IMG/VR virus record: IMGVR_UViG_3300005577_000030
Span: 20,596 to 84,595 of that record
From: a virus
Direction: 5' to 3' (one strand)
DNA length: 64,000 bases
Shown one piece after another: positions 38,524 to 47,842 of this stretch (position 1 is its first letter; the number at the start of each line of letters is the position of its first letter). The notes beneath the pieces are model-generated. The model saw nothing but the letters and a program-made list of their open reading frames with translations, did no database searches and was not told the DNA's origin. Both the position numbers and the translations under genes were made by a program.

Positions 38524-39330
38524 ATGGTTAAAAAAGTTGTAGTTTCCATACCTGTTCATGAAGAACCGTTAGTAGTAGCAGATCATTTAAGAAATATTAA
38601 AAAATTTGTACCTGATTCATTTGTAGTTCTTCATGCTTCGGCGGATAGTCCAAGTCCATTTAAAAACATATTGAATGATATGTCTAAAAATGAATTTGAT
38701 GGATTTATGTATGTTAATGATATTTCTTATCATACCCATGCACCGAATGAAGCTGGATCTGTTTATGGATTAAGTACAGTACATTCATCTAATTTTCAAT
38801 TTGCAAATAAAGTAATTTCAGATTTTGATGTTTTTGCTTTAGAAACATCAAATGACATGTTTGTAAGAAAAGGTGTTGAACGACTTTGGAATAACTTTAA
38901 ATGTGGATGTGGTGCTAGAAAAAATGATTTATCCGCTTATAGAAATGTTCGCGAAAAAGAAGTGATTGATATACTTAATATTGTTATACCATTAAAAACT
39001 ATTGAAATTCATGCTCAGGAGGGAACATTTTATCCCAAAGAAGTGTTTAGTGAAATTTCAAATATTATATTAAATAAGCTTGGTGGATTTATTGCACATG
39101 AAGAATTAGTACTTCATACATTGGCATTTAATTTATTTCCTGAATTATATGATAGTAATTGTGGTGAGGGATATATGTTTCATAATGCAACTCATTATGC
39201 CACTACTAATGAAGATATTTTAAAAGTTAAAAATGGAATATTAAATAATAAATATGCCGTTAAAAGAGTTCCTAGAAGGATAAATGATCCTTGTAGAATT
39301 TTTGTTAATAAGGTTAATGAAAATGAATAA
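38524..39330 (+). CDS. Probable glycosyltransferase of the Core-2/I-branching type, tentative
   Basis: 268 residues. KVVVSIPVHEEPLVVADHLR then FVVLHASADSPSPF resembles the first strands of GT14-like branching enzymes (HxxP, then VHxD/S). FDVFALETSNDMFVRKGVERL near residue 100-120 and IEIHAQEGTFYPKEVF near 160-175 fit the middle of that fold. No firm motif. Soluble. Overlaps the HAD gene by 8 bases. Confidence 0.4.
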   Translation: MVKKVVVSIPVHEEPLVVADHLRNIKKFVPDSFVVLHASADSPSPFKNILNDMSKNEFDGFMYVNDISYHTHAPNEAGSVYGLSTVHSSNFQFANKVISDFDVFALETSNDMFVRKGVERLWNNFKCGCGARKNDLSAYRNVREKEVIDILNIVIPLKTIEIHAQEGTFYPKEVFSEISNIILNKLGGFIAHEELVLHTLAFNLFPELYDSNCGEGYMFHNATHYATTNEDILKVKNGILNNKYAVKRVPRRINDPCRIFVNKVNENE

Positions 39331-39682
39331 AAGACCTTATACACTTATTATAGATATAGATGGAACATTAATTAAACATTCTGGTGATATTTGTCATCAA
39401 TATACAGAAGAAATTGAAATTTTGCCAGGTGTTATTGAAAAATGGAAAGAATTTGATATTGCAGGTCATAATATAATATTAATAACTGGAAGAAGAGAAA
39501 GTAATAGAAAATTTATTGAAGAAAAATTACAAGATGCAGGATTGTTTTGGGATCAATTAATAATGGGTGTCGGGGGAGGAAATCGGATTTTAATTAATGA
39601 TCTAAAACCTTTAAGTGAAGAACCTACAGCAATAGCTATAAATGTAAGACGAAATACAGGATTAAAGGATATAAAAATATGA
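39323..39682 (+). CDS. HAD-type phosphatase, small
   Basis: 119 residues from ATG 39323; alternatives at 39317 and, far upstream, 39284. LIIDIDGTLIKH is HAD motif I with both aspartates (DxDGT). IILITGRRESNRKF is motif II (T-G-R-R), and GVGGGNRILINDLKPLS holds the last acidic motif (ND). Similar small HADs accompany nucleotide-sugar genes and remove phosphates from sugar phosphates. It is followed by ATGA overlap with the cupin gene. Confidence 0.7.
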   Translation: MNKRPYTLIIDIDGTLIKHSGDICHQYTEEIEILPGVIEKWKEFDIAGHNIILITGRRESNRKFIEEKLQDAGLFWDQLIMGVGGGNRILINDLKPLSEEPTAIAINVRRNTGLKDIKI

Positions 39683-40020
39683 AATTTGTAGAAAAACCTT
39701 GGGGTTCTGAAAAAATCATTATATTAAATAATATTGTATTAAAAGAATTATTTATGAAGGCCGGTTGTAAATGTAGTTTACAATATCATAATTTTAAAAA
39801 TGAAATTATCAGAGTTTTAAGTGGTAAATTAAAATTATCTTATTCACCAAATAAAGAAACATCATTAATTAATTTAGAATTATCGCCTGGTGATAGTTTT
39901 GCTATTGAACACGGAATTATACATAGAATGGAGGCTATTGAAGACTCAATTTATATTGAAGCATCATCTAATGAATTAGATGATGTTATTCGACTTGAGG
40001 ATTCATATGGCCGAGTATAA
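39679..40020 (+). CDS. Cupin, mannose-6-phosphate-isomerase-like
   Basis: 113 residues. KFVEKPWGSEKII, then LKELFMKAGCKCSLQYHNFKNEIIRVLSGKL and LELSPGDSFAIEHGIIHRMEA form the two cupin motifs with His residues (YHN...E and H...H). The Pro-Trp-Gly start is usual in the C-terminal cupin of type II phosphomannose isomerases and in stand-alone sugar isomerase-like proteins. It could epimerise or isomerise the sugar of this module. Confidence 0.65.
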   Translation: MKFVEKPWGSEKIIILNNIVLKELFMKAGCKCSLQYHNFKNEIIRVLSGKLKLSYSPNKETSLINLELSPGDSFAIEHGIIHRMEAIEDSIYIEASSNELDDVIRLEDSYGRV

Positions 40021-41572
40021 AGTTCTTTTAACAGCCTCCGGTATTGGTCAAAGACTCGGCGATTTAACTAAATATACTAATAAATCTTTAGTTAAAATTG
40101 GTAAAAAACCAGCTATAAGCTATATAATCGAACGATATCCAGATGATGTAGAAATTATTGTTACATTAGGTTATTTCGGAAATCAAGTAAAAGAATTTTT
40201 AACATTAGCTTATCCTGAAAAAAAGTTTAATTTTATTAATGTTGATAAATATGAAGGTTACGGCAGTAGTTTATTATATTCAATGTTATGTGCAAAAGAC
40301 GAATTACAATGTCCATTTATATTTCATGCTTGTGATTCTATTATTTTAGATGAACCTATTCCATCATTAGAAGATAATTGGCTTGGCGGGTATAATAAAA
40401 CTGATAGTGCTCAATATAGAACATTTAATATTGAAAATGAATTTGTTAAAAAAATCAATGAAAAAGGTGAAATGTCCTATGATTTTGAATACATAGGCGT
40501 TTGTGGTATAAAGGATTTTGATTTATTCTGGAAAACAGCTGAAAAAATTTATTTTAATTATTCAGAAGACAGTTCATTATCTGATTGTCATATATTTAAA
40601 TTTATGATTAAAAAAATAATATTTAAATACTACATATTTAATTCATGGTTAGATATTGGAAATATTTATTCTTTAAAGAAAGCGCGAGAATTTATTTATG
40701 ATAAATTTGAAATTTTAGATAAATTAGATGAATCAATTTTTATAATTAATAATTTTGTTATTAAATTTTTTTATGATGTTAATATAGTTAAAAATCGCGT
40801 TATTCGTGGTGAAAGTTTACTTCCAAACGTTCCTAAAATAACAGGATCAACAAATCATTTTTATAAATATGATTATGTTGAAGGTAAATTATTTTCTAAA
40901 TCAGTTAATGAAGTTAAATTTAAACAATTTTTAGAATGGGCTAATAAAGAAATATGGTCAAATAAAATTATAGAAAATTTTAAAGAAAGCTGCTTTGATT
41001 TTTATATTACGAAAACTTATAATAGAGTGAATAAATTTTTAATAAATAATAATATTATTGATAAACAAGATTGCATTAATGGAATTTTAGTACCGTCTAT
41101 TGCTGATTTAATGAAATTAGTAAAAGAATATAATATCATTGACGGAATACCAGTTAATTTTCATGGAGATTTTATTTTGGATAATATTATTGAAACTGAT
41201 GATGGATTTATGCTTTTAGATTGGCGACAAGATTTTTCAGGAAAAACTTCTGGCGGAGATTTATTTTATGATTTAGCCAAATTAAATCATAATCTTACAG
41301 TGAATCATGATGTAATTAATAAAAATTTATTCGAAATACATGTAAATAAAGACAATTCTATTAATTGTGATATTTTAATTAATTATAAATTAGTTGAATG
41401 TAATAAAATTCTTAAAGAATTTATTAAAAATAATAAATATGATTATAAAAAAATACAAATAATTACAGGATTAATTTGGATTAATATGAGCCCCTTACAT
41501 CATTATCCATTTGATCAATTTTTATTTTATTTTGGTAAATATAATTTATTTAAAGCTTTAGGAATGGAATGA
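40007..41572 (+). CDS. Fusion of sugar nucleotidyltransferase and kinase (choline/aminoglycoside-kinase fold)
   Basis: 521 residues from ATG 40007, with GAGG 6 bases upstream, inside the cupin gene by 14 bases. Residues 1-225: nucleotidyltransferase with TASGIGQRL at 9-17, TNKSLVKIGKKPAISY and HACDS as metal site. Residues about 250-500: protein-kinase-like phosphotransferase with NFHGDFILDNI near 385-394 (catalytic loop HGD-x4-N) and LLDWRQDFSG near 402-412 (metal-binding DxR/DxD). The pair could phosphorylate a sugar or alditol and then activate it as a nucleotide derivative. Substrate unknown. Confidence 0.75.
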   Translation: MAEYKVLLTASGIGQRLGDLTKYTNKSLVKIGKKPAISYIIERYPDDVEIIVTLGYFGNQVKEFLTLAYPEKKFNFINVDKYEGYGSSLLYSMLCAKDELQCPFIFHACDSIILDEPIPSLEDNWLGGYNKTDSAQYRTFNIENEFVKKINEKGEMSYDFEYIGVCGIKDFDLFWKTAEKIYFNYSEDSSLSDCHIFKFMIKKIIFKYYIFNSWLDIGNIYSLKKAREFIYDKFEILDKLDESIFIINNFVIKFFYDVNIVKNRVIRGESLLPNVPKITGSTNHFYKYDYVEGKLFSKSVNEVKFKQFLEWANKEIWSNKIIENFKESCFDFYITKTYNRVNKFLINNNIIDKQDCINGILVPSIADLMKLVKEYNIIDGIPVNFHGDFILDNIIETDDGFMLLDWRQDFSGKTSGGDLFYDLAKLNHNLTVNHDVINKNLFEIHVNKDNSINCDILINYKLVECNKILKEFIKNNKYDYKKIQIITGLIWINMSPLHHYPFDQFLFYFGKYNLFKALGME

Positions 41573-42576
41573 ATAGAAATGGTTTAAAAGAAATTAAATT
41601 ATATGTCGGTCCAATGACAAAAAATGTTGTTGATGCAGTTATTGAATTTGCGAATAAATTTAATATTAAAATAGGGTTTATTCCATCTAGAAGGCAAATC
41701 GAATTTGATCAATCTGGATATGTTAATAATTGGACCACCAGAACTTTTATGCAATATATTAGGTCAAAAACCAATTTAATAGGTTTAGAAAGAGATCATG
41801 GTGGTCCTAATCAAGGTTTAACTAATGATGATGGATTTGCTAGTTTATTTCAGGATACTCAGAATTTTGATATTGTTCATATTGATGTTTGGAAAAAATA
41901 TCCCAATTTTGATGATGGTGTTAAAAAAACTATAGAATATATTAAATATTGCCATAATGTAAATCATCTTACTTTGTTTGAAGTTGGTACTGAGCAAAGT
42001 ATTAGGCCATTTAATTTATTCGAATTAGATAATTTTTTATTTGAACTCCAGCATAATTTAACTAATGAAGAATTTAGTAAAATACTTTATTGTGTTATTC
42101 AATCTGGCACTTCTTTAAAAGGAACAATTAATACTGGAAAATATGATTCTGTAAAATTAAAAGATATGTGCTATATTGTAAATAAATATAATATATTATC
42201 TAAAGAACATAATTCCGATTTTGTTGATATAAATGAAATATATGATAGATATAATAATGGATTAAATGCTATTAATATTGCTCCAGAATTTGGACAGATT
42301 GAAACTAATTGCATTTTGGAATTAATTAATAATAATGCTTATTTATTAAATATATTTTATACAATATGTCTAAATTCTAATCGATGGGTTAAATGGGTAG
42401 CTTCAAATTTTAAGCCTGAAGATAATAAAATTGAATTAATTAAAATCTGTGGACATTATGTATTATCTGATCCGAAAATGAAAGAAATTATAAGTAAATT
42501 TCCTGAATTGTCTGATTTAGTCAAACAAGGTGTATTTGAAAAGTTATATAGTATATTAACTCCAAGGATATCATGA
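41569..42576 (+). CDS. TIM-barrel aldolase-like protein (GatZ/KbaZ-like)
   Basis: 335 residues. The spaced motifs RRQIEFDQSGYVNNWTT near 41-57, ERDHGGPNQG near 74-83, HIDVWKK near 104-110 and FEVGTEQSI near 137-145 match the beta-strand ends of GatZ/KbaZ-type proteins, which are related to class II ketose-bisphosphate aldolases (His and Glu residues at strand ends). In phage context the enzyme could join or cleave a C-C bond of the sugar activated by the neighbouring fusion protein. Family level only. Confidence 0.55.
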   Translation: MNRNGLKEIKLYVGPMTKNVVDAVIEFANKFNIKIGFIPSRRQIEFDQSGYVNNWTTRTFMQYIRSKTNLIGLERDHGGPNQGLTNDDGFASLFQDTQNFDIVHIDVWKKYPNFDDGVKKTIEYIKYCHNVNHLTLFEVGTEQSIRPFNLFELDNFLFELQHNLTNEEFSKILYCVIQSGTSLKGTINTGKYDSVKLKDMCYIVNKYNILSKEHNSDFVDINEIYDRYNNGLNAINIAPEFGQIETNCILELINNNAYLLNIFYTICLNSNRWVKWVASNFKPEDNKIELIKICGHYVLSDPKMKEIISKFPELSDLVKQGVFEKLYSILTPRIS

Positions 42577-43205
42577 TAAAAGGAATTTTATACGATTTAG
42601 ATAATACTTTATGTTATTGTGCTGATTGGCATAAATTAGCCTTAAATAAAGCATTAAAAGAAATATGTGGATTTGAAATTTCAGAAGATGAACATATTTC
42701 TACATTTAATGGATTACCAACCAAAAAGAAATTAGATTTATTAATTAATCAAAGACGAATTAAAATAAATGATTATGATTTAATTTCTCAAAAAAAACAA
42801 GAATATACAAAAGATATAATTTTTGAAGAAGCAATTGTAGACCCAATAAAAGTTAAATTACATCGGCAAAATAAATTAAATGGATTAAAATCAGCATGTG
42901 TTACTAATAGTATTACTGAAACAGCAGCATTAATTTTAGAGAAAACTGGACAATTACAATATATGGATTTTTTAATTTCTAATGAAGTAGTTAAATATCC
43001 TAAACCGCACGGAGAAGGATATATTATCTCTATGATTAAATTAGGAATTTATCCTTCTGAAACTCTTATCGTAGAAGATAGTCCTGTTGGAATTCAAGCT
43101 GCAAAATCTACTGGAGCTCATGTCTGGGAAGTTAAAGATTCTATTGAAGTTACTTATGAAAATTTCCAGCAATTTATAAGTTCAATAAATATAAGAAAGG
43201 TATAA
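42573..43205 (+). CDS. HAD hydrolase, beta-phosphoglucomutase-like
   Basis: 210 residues. YDLDNTLCYC at residues 7-16 is motif I, SACVTNS near 107-113 motif II, KYPKPHGEGYIISM near 141-154 motif III (K-P-x-G-E), VEDSPVGIQAAKS near 167-179 motif IV. A helical cap sits after motif I. Likely a sugar-phosphate phosphatase or mutase for the same pathway. ATGA overlap with the aldolase-like gene. Confidence 0.85.
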   Translation: MIKGILYDLDNTLCYCADWHKLALNKALKEICGFEISEDEHISTFNGLPTKKKLDLLINQRRIKINDYDLISQKKQEYTKDIIFEEAIVDPIKVKLHRQNKLNGLKSACVTNSITETAALILEKTGQLQYMDFLISNEVVKYPKPHGEGYIISMIKLGIYPSETLIVEDSPVGIQAAKSTGAHVWEVKDSIEVTYENFQQFISSINIRKV

Positions 43206-43931
43206 ATGGCTTTAAATATTTTGGTGCCTATGGGTGGAAAGGGCCGGAGGTTCGCAAATCTTGGGTACACATTCCCTAAACCATTAATAGAAGTTCAAGG
43301 TAAACCTATGATTCAAGTTGTTGTTGAAAATTTGAATTTAGATGGAAAGTATATATTTTTGGTTTCTAGAGAACATTATACAAAATATGCTTTAAATTAT
43401 TTATTACCATTAATAACAAAACCATATCAATGTGAAATTATTATTGAAGAACCTCCTATTTATGGAGCAGCTTATGCTTGTCTTTTAGCCAAACATTTAA
43501 TAAATAATGATGATAATTTACTTATAGCTAATTCTGATCAATGGATAGATTATGATCCGGAAAGTTTTTTAAAATCAGTTAAAAATGTTGATGGAGCTAT
43601 TTTAACATTTTATGGTACACATCCTAAATGGAGTTTTAGTAAAATTAATGAAGAAACTGGTTTTATTTCCGAAGTGGCAGAAAAACAACCAATTAGCACA
43701 AATGCCAATACAGGAATATATTATTGGAATAAAGGTAGCGATTTTATTTCATCAGTAGAAGAAATGATTGCTGATGAATTTAAAGTGAACAATGAATATT
43801 ATGTAGCTCCTTCTTATAATTATTTAATTAATAAAGGTAAAAAAATAATTAATTATCCAGTTAAACAAATGTTTGGAATTGGAACTCCAGAAGATTTACA
43901 AAATTTTTTGCAATTAAATATTAAGGTTTAA
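43206..43931 (+). CDS. Sugar-1-phosphate nucleotidyltransferase
   Basis: 241 residues. PMGGKGRRF at 8-16 and FPKPLIEVQGKPMIQVVVE at 24-42 are the nucleotide and sugar-phosphate motifs of the RmlA/GalU/WcbM superfamily; ANSDQWIDYD near 108-117 gives the metal-binding DQ/D, and NTGIYYW near 177-183 the sugar pocket. It would form an NDP-sugar. Stand-alone, unlike the fusion upstream, so this island has two such activities. AAAGG ribosome site. Confidence 0.8.
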   Translation: MALNILVPMGGKGRRFANLGYTFPKPLIEVQGKPMIQVVVENLNLDGKYIFLVSREHYTKYALNYLLPLITKPYQCEIIIEEPPIYGAAYACLLAKHLINNDDNLLIANSDQWIDYDPESFLKSVKNVDGAILTFYGTHPKWSFSKINEETGFISEVAEKQPISTNANTGIYYWNKGSDFISSVEEMIADEFKVNNEYYVAPSYNYLINKGKKIINYPVKQMFGIGTPEDLQNFLQLNIKV

Positions 43932-43934
43932 TAA

Positions 43935-44600
43935 ATGTTGATATTGACACGAACAGCTTGTTTAGGTGGGGAAGTTATAAATTATAAAATTGGTGGAAAT
44001 CATGATTTTTATAATCAGCAAAAAGTTAGAGTTGATATGTTTAATGAAGTTGTAAGTGGGAATACAATTAAACCTAAAAAATCTGAAATATTACCTTGGT
44101 TAGCTGATGCATCTGATACTGGTGGAGTTTATTCACAATCAGAAGAATTTAGATGGTTTACTATTAATAGTAAACCAAACTATTTAATTATGGATAATTA
44201 TTCCGAACTTGTTGATAAACAAATAATTCATAAAGATGGTTGGTCTTTTTGTGGTGTTTATGGTGATTTTAAACATGAGGCATTTACAAGTAGTACTTTT
44301 ATTGATGGCAGTCTTTTACCTCTTGATAAGATTTATGATTCTTATGATAATTTTTTCCAATTTGTAAAAAACAAATGGAATATTCCTATTATTTTTATTC
44401 ATTTTCCTACAATTTTTGATCATAGAGAAATGTATATAAATCAGGGAATAGCAATAACTGATGCTTTAAATATACTTGCTCCTAAATATAATATACAAAA
44501 TATTCATGCAGACTTATCAGAAATAGAAAAACAAGATAGTAATTATTATCATTTTACAAAAAGAACATTTAAAAACTTGGCTGATAAGATTATTATTTAA
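43935..44600 (+). CDS. Unknown protein of the glycan island, weakly SGNH-hydrolase-like
   Basis: 221 residues. The middle has PNYLIMDNYSELVDKQ and the end DSNYYHFTKRTFKNLADKIII, which recalls the final DxxH block of SGNH hydrolases, where the catalytic Asp and His lie just before the last helix. The expected N-terminal GDS motif is not visible, so the fit is weak. An acyl-ester role on a glycan is only a suggestion. AAGG ribosome site. Confidence 0.35.
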   Translation: MLILTRTACLGGEVINYKIGGNHDFYNQQKVRVDMFNEVVSGNTIKPKKSEILPWLADASDTGGVYSQSEEFRWFTINSKPNYLIMDNYSELVDKQIIHKDGWSFCGVYGDFKHEAFTSSTFIDGSLLPLDKIYDSYDNFFQFVKNKWNIPIIFIHFPTIFDHREMYINQGIAITDALNILAPKYNIQNIHADLSEIEKQDSNYYHFTKRTFKNLADKIII

Positions 44601-44616
44601 TATAAGGTAAATTTAA

Positions 44617-45306
44617 ATGTTAAAATATAATGATTTAATAAATATAATGAATGAAACTGAATATAAATTAGTTCCATTTTATAAAGGATTACGTATGGAA
44701 ACTCATATGAATCCTGTTTCTATTGCCGAACCAGAATTTAATTTTATTTATGATTTTATTTTAAACAATAAATTAAAAAAAGGTTATGAAGTTGCTACTG
44801 CTTTTGGTATTTCAATGTTGGCGGCAGGATTAGCGTTTAAAGAAACAAATGGTAAATTAGTTACAATGGATGCTTATATAGAAGAGCAATTTAATAGTTG
44901 CTCTTCATATGATGAAAAACACACAATTACTTATCAAAATTCAGATGGATTTAAAACTGCCACTAAATTAATTGAAATATTTAAATTAGAAAATACAGCA
45001 TCATTAAATGTAGGATTTAGTCCAACAGACACTTTTAATGTAATTAAAAATACATTCGATAATGAAAAATTAGATTATGTTTTTATAGATGCTTTACATA
45101 CAGAAGAAGCGGTAATAAAAGATATTGAAGCAGTATTACCATTTTTAGATGAAAAATTTGTTTTATTTTTGCATGATGTACATTGTTTTGAATCTGGTAA
45201 AGTTCAAAATTATGTTTACGAAAAATTTGGAACCGCTTGGACTGTAGCTAAAGGTTGTGAACATCCTGGCGAAGGTTACAATTTATCTTATATAAATAAA
45301 TTATAA
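44617..45306 (+). CDS. SAM-dependent methyltransferase (class I, Methyltransf_24 type)
   Basis: 229 residues. GYEVATAFGISMLAAGLA near 51-68 is motif I (a GxGxS loop with A for one Gly). KLVTMDAY follows as motif II with the acidic ribose-binding residue, and LDYVFIDALHTEEAVIKDIE near 148-167 is motif IV/V. FLHDVHCFESG near 186-196 resembles the catalytic end of sugar O-methyltransferases. Possibly methylates a sugar or its acceptor in this pathway. Confidence 0.7.
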   Translation: MLKYNDLINIMNETEYKLVPFYKGLRMETHMNPVSIAEPEFNFIYDFILNNKLKKGYEVATAFGISMLAAGLAFKETNGKLVTMDAYIEEQFNSCSSYDEKHTITYQNSDGFKTATKLIEIFKLENTASLNVGFSPTDTFNVIKNTFDNEKLDYVFIDALHTEEAVIKDIEAVLPFLDEKFVLFLHDVHCFESGKVQNYVYEKFGTAWTVAKGCEHPGEGYNLSYINKL

Positions 45307-45368
45307 TTTAATATTTAAATAAAATATAAAATGTTCGATAAGAATTTGATAATCACATATTTAATTAT

Positions 45369-45833
45369 ATGAATAAAGTTCTGATCTGTCACAAAGGTAA
45401 CATCGCTGGACCAAATCCATTAAGAGAAAATCAGCCAGAATATTTAAAAGAAGCTTTAAATTTAGGTTTTCATGTAGAGACTGATGTTTGGTTATTAAAT
45501 AATACATTTTATTTGGGTCATGATAGGCCAGAATATATAATAAATTTTGAATTTTTATTGAATGAAAAAGTTTGGGCTCATTGTAAAAATTTAGCAGCTT
45601 TAGATGCTTTAATATTAGAACCTGATGCTAATTGTTTTTTTCATGATAAAGATGATTTCACTTTAACTAGTAAATGTTATATATGGACATATCCGAGAAA
45701 TTTGAGATTAACTTCAAATTCAATAGCTGTTTTGCCTGAAAAAGTTAAGAATTGGAATTTAAAAGGTTGTCATGGAATTTGTACGGATTATGTTTTAAGT
45801 TATCAACGTTGGGATGAAGAAGGTAAAATATAA
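45369..45833 (+). CDS. Short phospholipase/GDPD-like TIM-barrel protein
   Basis: 154 residues. Pattern ICHKGN, then ENQPEYLKEALNLGFHVETDVW, LGHDRPEY, VWAHCKNLAALDAL, and GICTDYV is that of glycerophosphodiester-phosphodiesterase-like barrels: first His, then Glu-x-Asp for the metal, then GHD. Normal GDPD enzymes are 230-250 aa, so this is a compact version with fewer barrel units. Such genes often sit in surface-polysaccharide clusters. Activity uncertain. Confidence 0.55.
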   Translation: MNKVLICHKGNIAGPNPLRENQPEYLKEALNLGFHVETDVWLLNNTFYLGHDRPEYIINFEFLLNEKVWAHCKNLAALDALILEPDANCFFHDKDDFTLTSKCYIWTYPRNLRLTSNSIAVLPEKVKNWNLKGCHGICTDYVLSYQRWDEEGKI

Positions 45834-45871
45834 AATAATTTAATATTATTTATATACATAAGGATTAATTG

Positions 45872-46876
45872 ATGAAGAATGTTGAAGAAAATAAAGTTTG
45901 TAGTATTACTGGAATAAACGGCCAAACTGGTAGTTTTTTAGCTGAATTATTACTAGAAAAAGGATATAAAGTTTATGGCATGGTTAGAAAAAGCTCTGTC
46001 TTTAACACGGAAAGAATTGAAAATATTTATAATCATCCAAATTTAAAACTTATTTATGGCGATTTGGCTGACACATTAAGTGTTGTAGATTTTATTACTC
46101 AAACTAGGCCTGATTATTTTTTTAATTTAGGTGGATTATCACATGTTAGAACCAGTATAGATATGCCTTTATCAGCTATTGATGTTGATGGTCTAGGTGT
46201 TGTTAGATGCTTAGAAGGGATTAGAAAATATAGTTCTCATACACGATTTTTACAAGCATCAACTTCAGAATTATTTGGTAATTCTCCTGCACCACAAAAT
46301 GAACTTACCCCTATGGTTCCATGTAGCCCTTATTCAATAGGAAAATTGACTGGATATAGTGCTGTTAATTATTATAAACTCGCATATGGAATGTTTGCTG
46401 TAAATGCAATTAGTTTTAATCATGAATCATATCGCAGAAATCCAACATTTGTAACAAGAAAAATTACAAAAACATTATCAGAAATAAAACTCGGATTAAA
46501 AACTGAATTAAATTTAGGAAATTTAGTCTCAAAACGCGATTTTTCTCATGCTTCGGACGTTGCTGAAGCTATGTATTTAATGATTACTGCAGAAAATCCG
46601 GAAAATTATGTAATATCGAGTGGAGAAACTTATTCAATTGAACAATTTTTAGATTTAGTAGCTGCAAAATTAGAATTAAATTGGAAAGATTATGTTAAAT
46701 TTGATAAACGATTGTTGAGACCTGTAGAAGTTAATTGTCTTTTAGGAGATAGTACTAAAATTCGTACAGAACTTTCATGGAAGCCAAAATATAATATTAA
46801 TTCATTAGTGGATGAAATGGTTGAATATGATTTAAAATTGGCTAGACGGCAATTATTATTAAAAAATAATGAATAA
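45872..46876 (+). CDS. gmd: GDP-mannose 4,6-dehydratase
   Basis: 334 residues, start ATG 45872 with AAGGA 7 bases upstream (an in-frame TTG is adjacent). The NADP-binding GxxGxxG is at 14-20 (GINGQTG), followed by STSELFG and the catalytic Y154-x3-K158. The stretch SFNHESYRRNPTFVTRKIT is characteristic of GDP-mannose dehydratases, although the usual PRRGE is changed to YRRNP. It would convert GDP-D-mannose into GDP-4-keto-6-deoxymannose, the substrate of the next enzyme. First of three adjacent sugar-nucleotide SDR enzymes. Confidence 0.9.
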   Translation: MKNVEENKVCSITGINGQTGSFLAELLLEKGYKVYGMVRKSSVFNTERIENIYNHPNLKLIYGDLADTLSVVDFITQTRPDYFFNLGGLSHVRTSIDMPLSAIDVDGLGVVRCLEGIRKYSSHTRFLQASTSELFGNSPAPQNELTPMVPCSPYSIGKLTGYSAVNYYKLAYGMFAVNAISFNHESYRRNPTFVTRKITKTLSEIKLGLKTELNLGNLVSKRDFSHASDVAEAMYLMITAENPENYVISSGETYSIEQFLDLVAAKLELNWKDYVKFDKRLLRPVEVNCLLGDSTKIRTELSWKPKYNINSLVDEMVEYDLKLARRQLLLKNNE

Positions 46877-46885
46877 AAGGAATAA

Positions 46886-47842
46886 ATGAGAGTTTTAATT
46901 ACCGGTTCCAATGGCATGCTTGGAAGAAATTTAATATCTAAATTATTACAATCAAGTTCCAGTCATACATTTTTAACTCCATCTTCTAGTGAATTAGATT
47001 TAAGTAATTCTGGTCATACTTGGGATTATTTTTACAAATTTAAACCTGAAATAATAATTCATTTAGCCGCCTTTGTTGGAGGAATTGGATTAAATAAAAA
47101 ACAACCAGCCGATTTAACTCATTTAAATTTAAAAATGACTGTTAATTTATTTGACGCCATACGAGAACATAAGACAAAATATTTCTATGGCATGGGTTCA
47201 GTTTGCTCTTATCCTAAATTTCTACCCCACGGTTTAAATAAATTTTCAGAAGAAGATATGTGGGGTAAACGTAGCGAATTTACCAATTTCGGATATGGCG
47301 AAAATAAGAAAATGATGATCGTTGAATTCGAAACCCATAAAAGACAATATGGTTTAAAAGGTGCTAATTTAGTTTTATGTAATATGTATGGACCTCACGA
47401 TCATTTTTTTGATCTAGAAAATTCCCATGTTATACCCGCCTTAATAAGAAAATTTTATGAAGCTAAATTAAATAATTTACCACAAGTTGAATGTTGGGGA
47501 ACAGGTAAGGCAACTAGAAGTTTCCTTTATGTTGAAGATGCTTGTGATGCTATTTCAAAAGCTTTAAATATGAAATTAGATACAGATGAATATATAAACA
47601 TTGGTCCCGAAGATGATATATCAATATTAGATTTAGCTAATATGATCTCTGAATTAGTTGATTATAAGGGAAATATAGTTTTTTCTGGAGAATTAGATGG
47701 ACAACCAAAACGTTTATTATCTGTAGAAAAGGCTAAATCAATATTAAATTGGAAAACTGAAACTGAATTAAAAATTGGATTAATGAAAACTATCGAGTTT
47801 TATAAAGAAAATAGATTAAATTATGTAAGTGAATCAAAATGA
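46886..47842 (+). CDS. fcl: GDP-L-fucose synthase
   Basis: 318 residues of extended SDR type. GSNGMLGR near 7-14 binds NADPH; Y137-x3-K141 (YGENK) is the catalytic pair; SVCSYP precedes it. NMYGPHDHFFDLENSHVIP and GTGKATRSFLYVEDA are near-diagnostic for GDP-fucose synthases (WcaG/Fcl), which epimerise at C3 and C5 and reduce C4. It follows gmd by 9 bases, with an AAGGA site. Together the two give GDP-L-fucose, which would feed the GT10- and GT11-like enzymes upstream. Confidence 0.9.
   Translation: MRVLITGSNGMLGRNLISKLLQSSSSHTFLTPSSSELDLSNSGHTWDYFYKFKPEIIIHLAAFVGGIGLNKKQPADLTHLNLKMTVNLFDAIREHKTKYFYGMGSVCSYPKFLPHGLNKFSEEDMWGKRSEFTNFGYGENKKMMIVEFETHKRQYGLKGANLVLCNMYGPHDHFFDLENSHVIPALIRKFYEAKLNNLPQVECWGTGKATRSFLYVEDACDAISKALNMKLDTDEYINIGPEDDISILDLANMISELVDYKGNIVFSGELDGQPKRLLSVEKAKSILNWKTETELKIGLMKTIEFYKENRLNYVSESK

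Noticed and set aside
45307-45368. Terminator or promoter in the 62-base gap before the GDPD-like gene
   Set aside because: Only A/T-rich sequence with weak pairing is seen; nothing stands out from the background.
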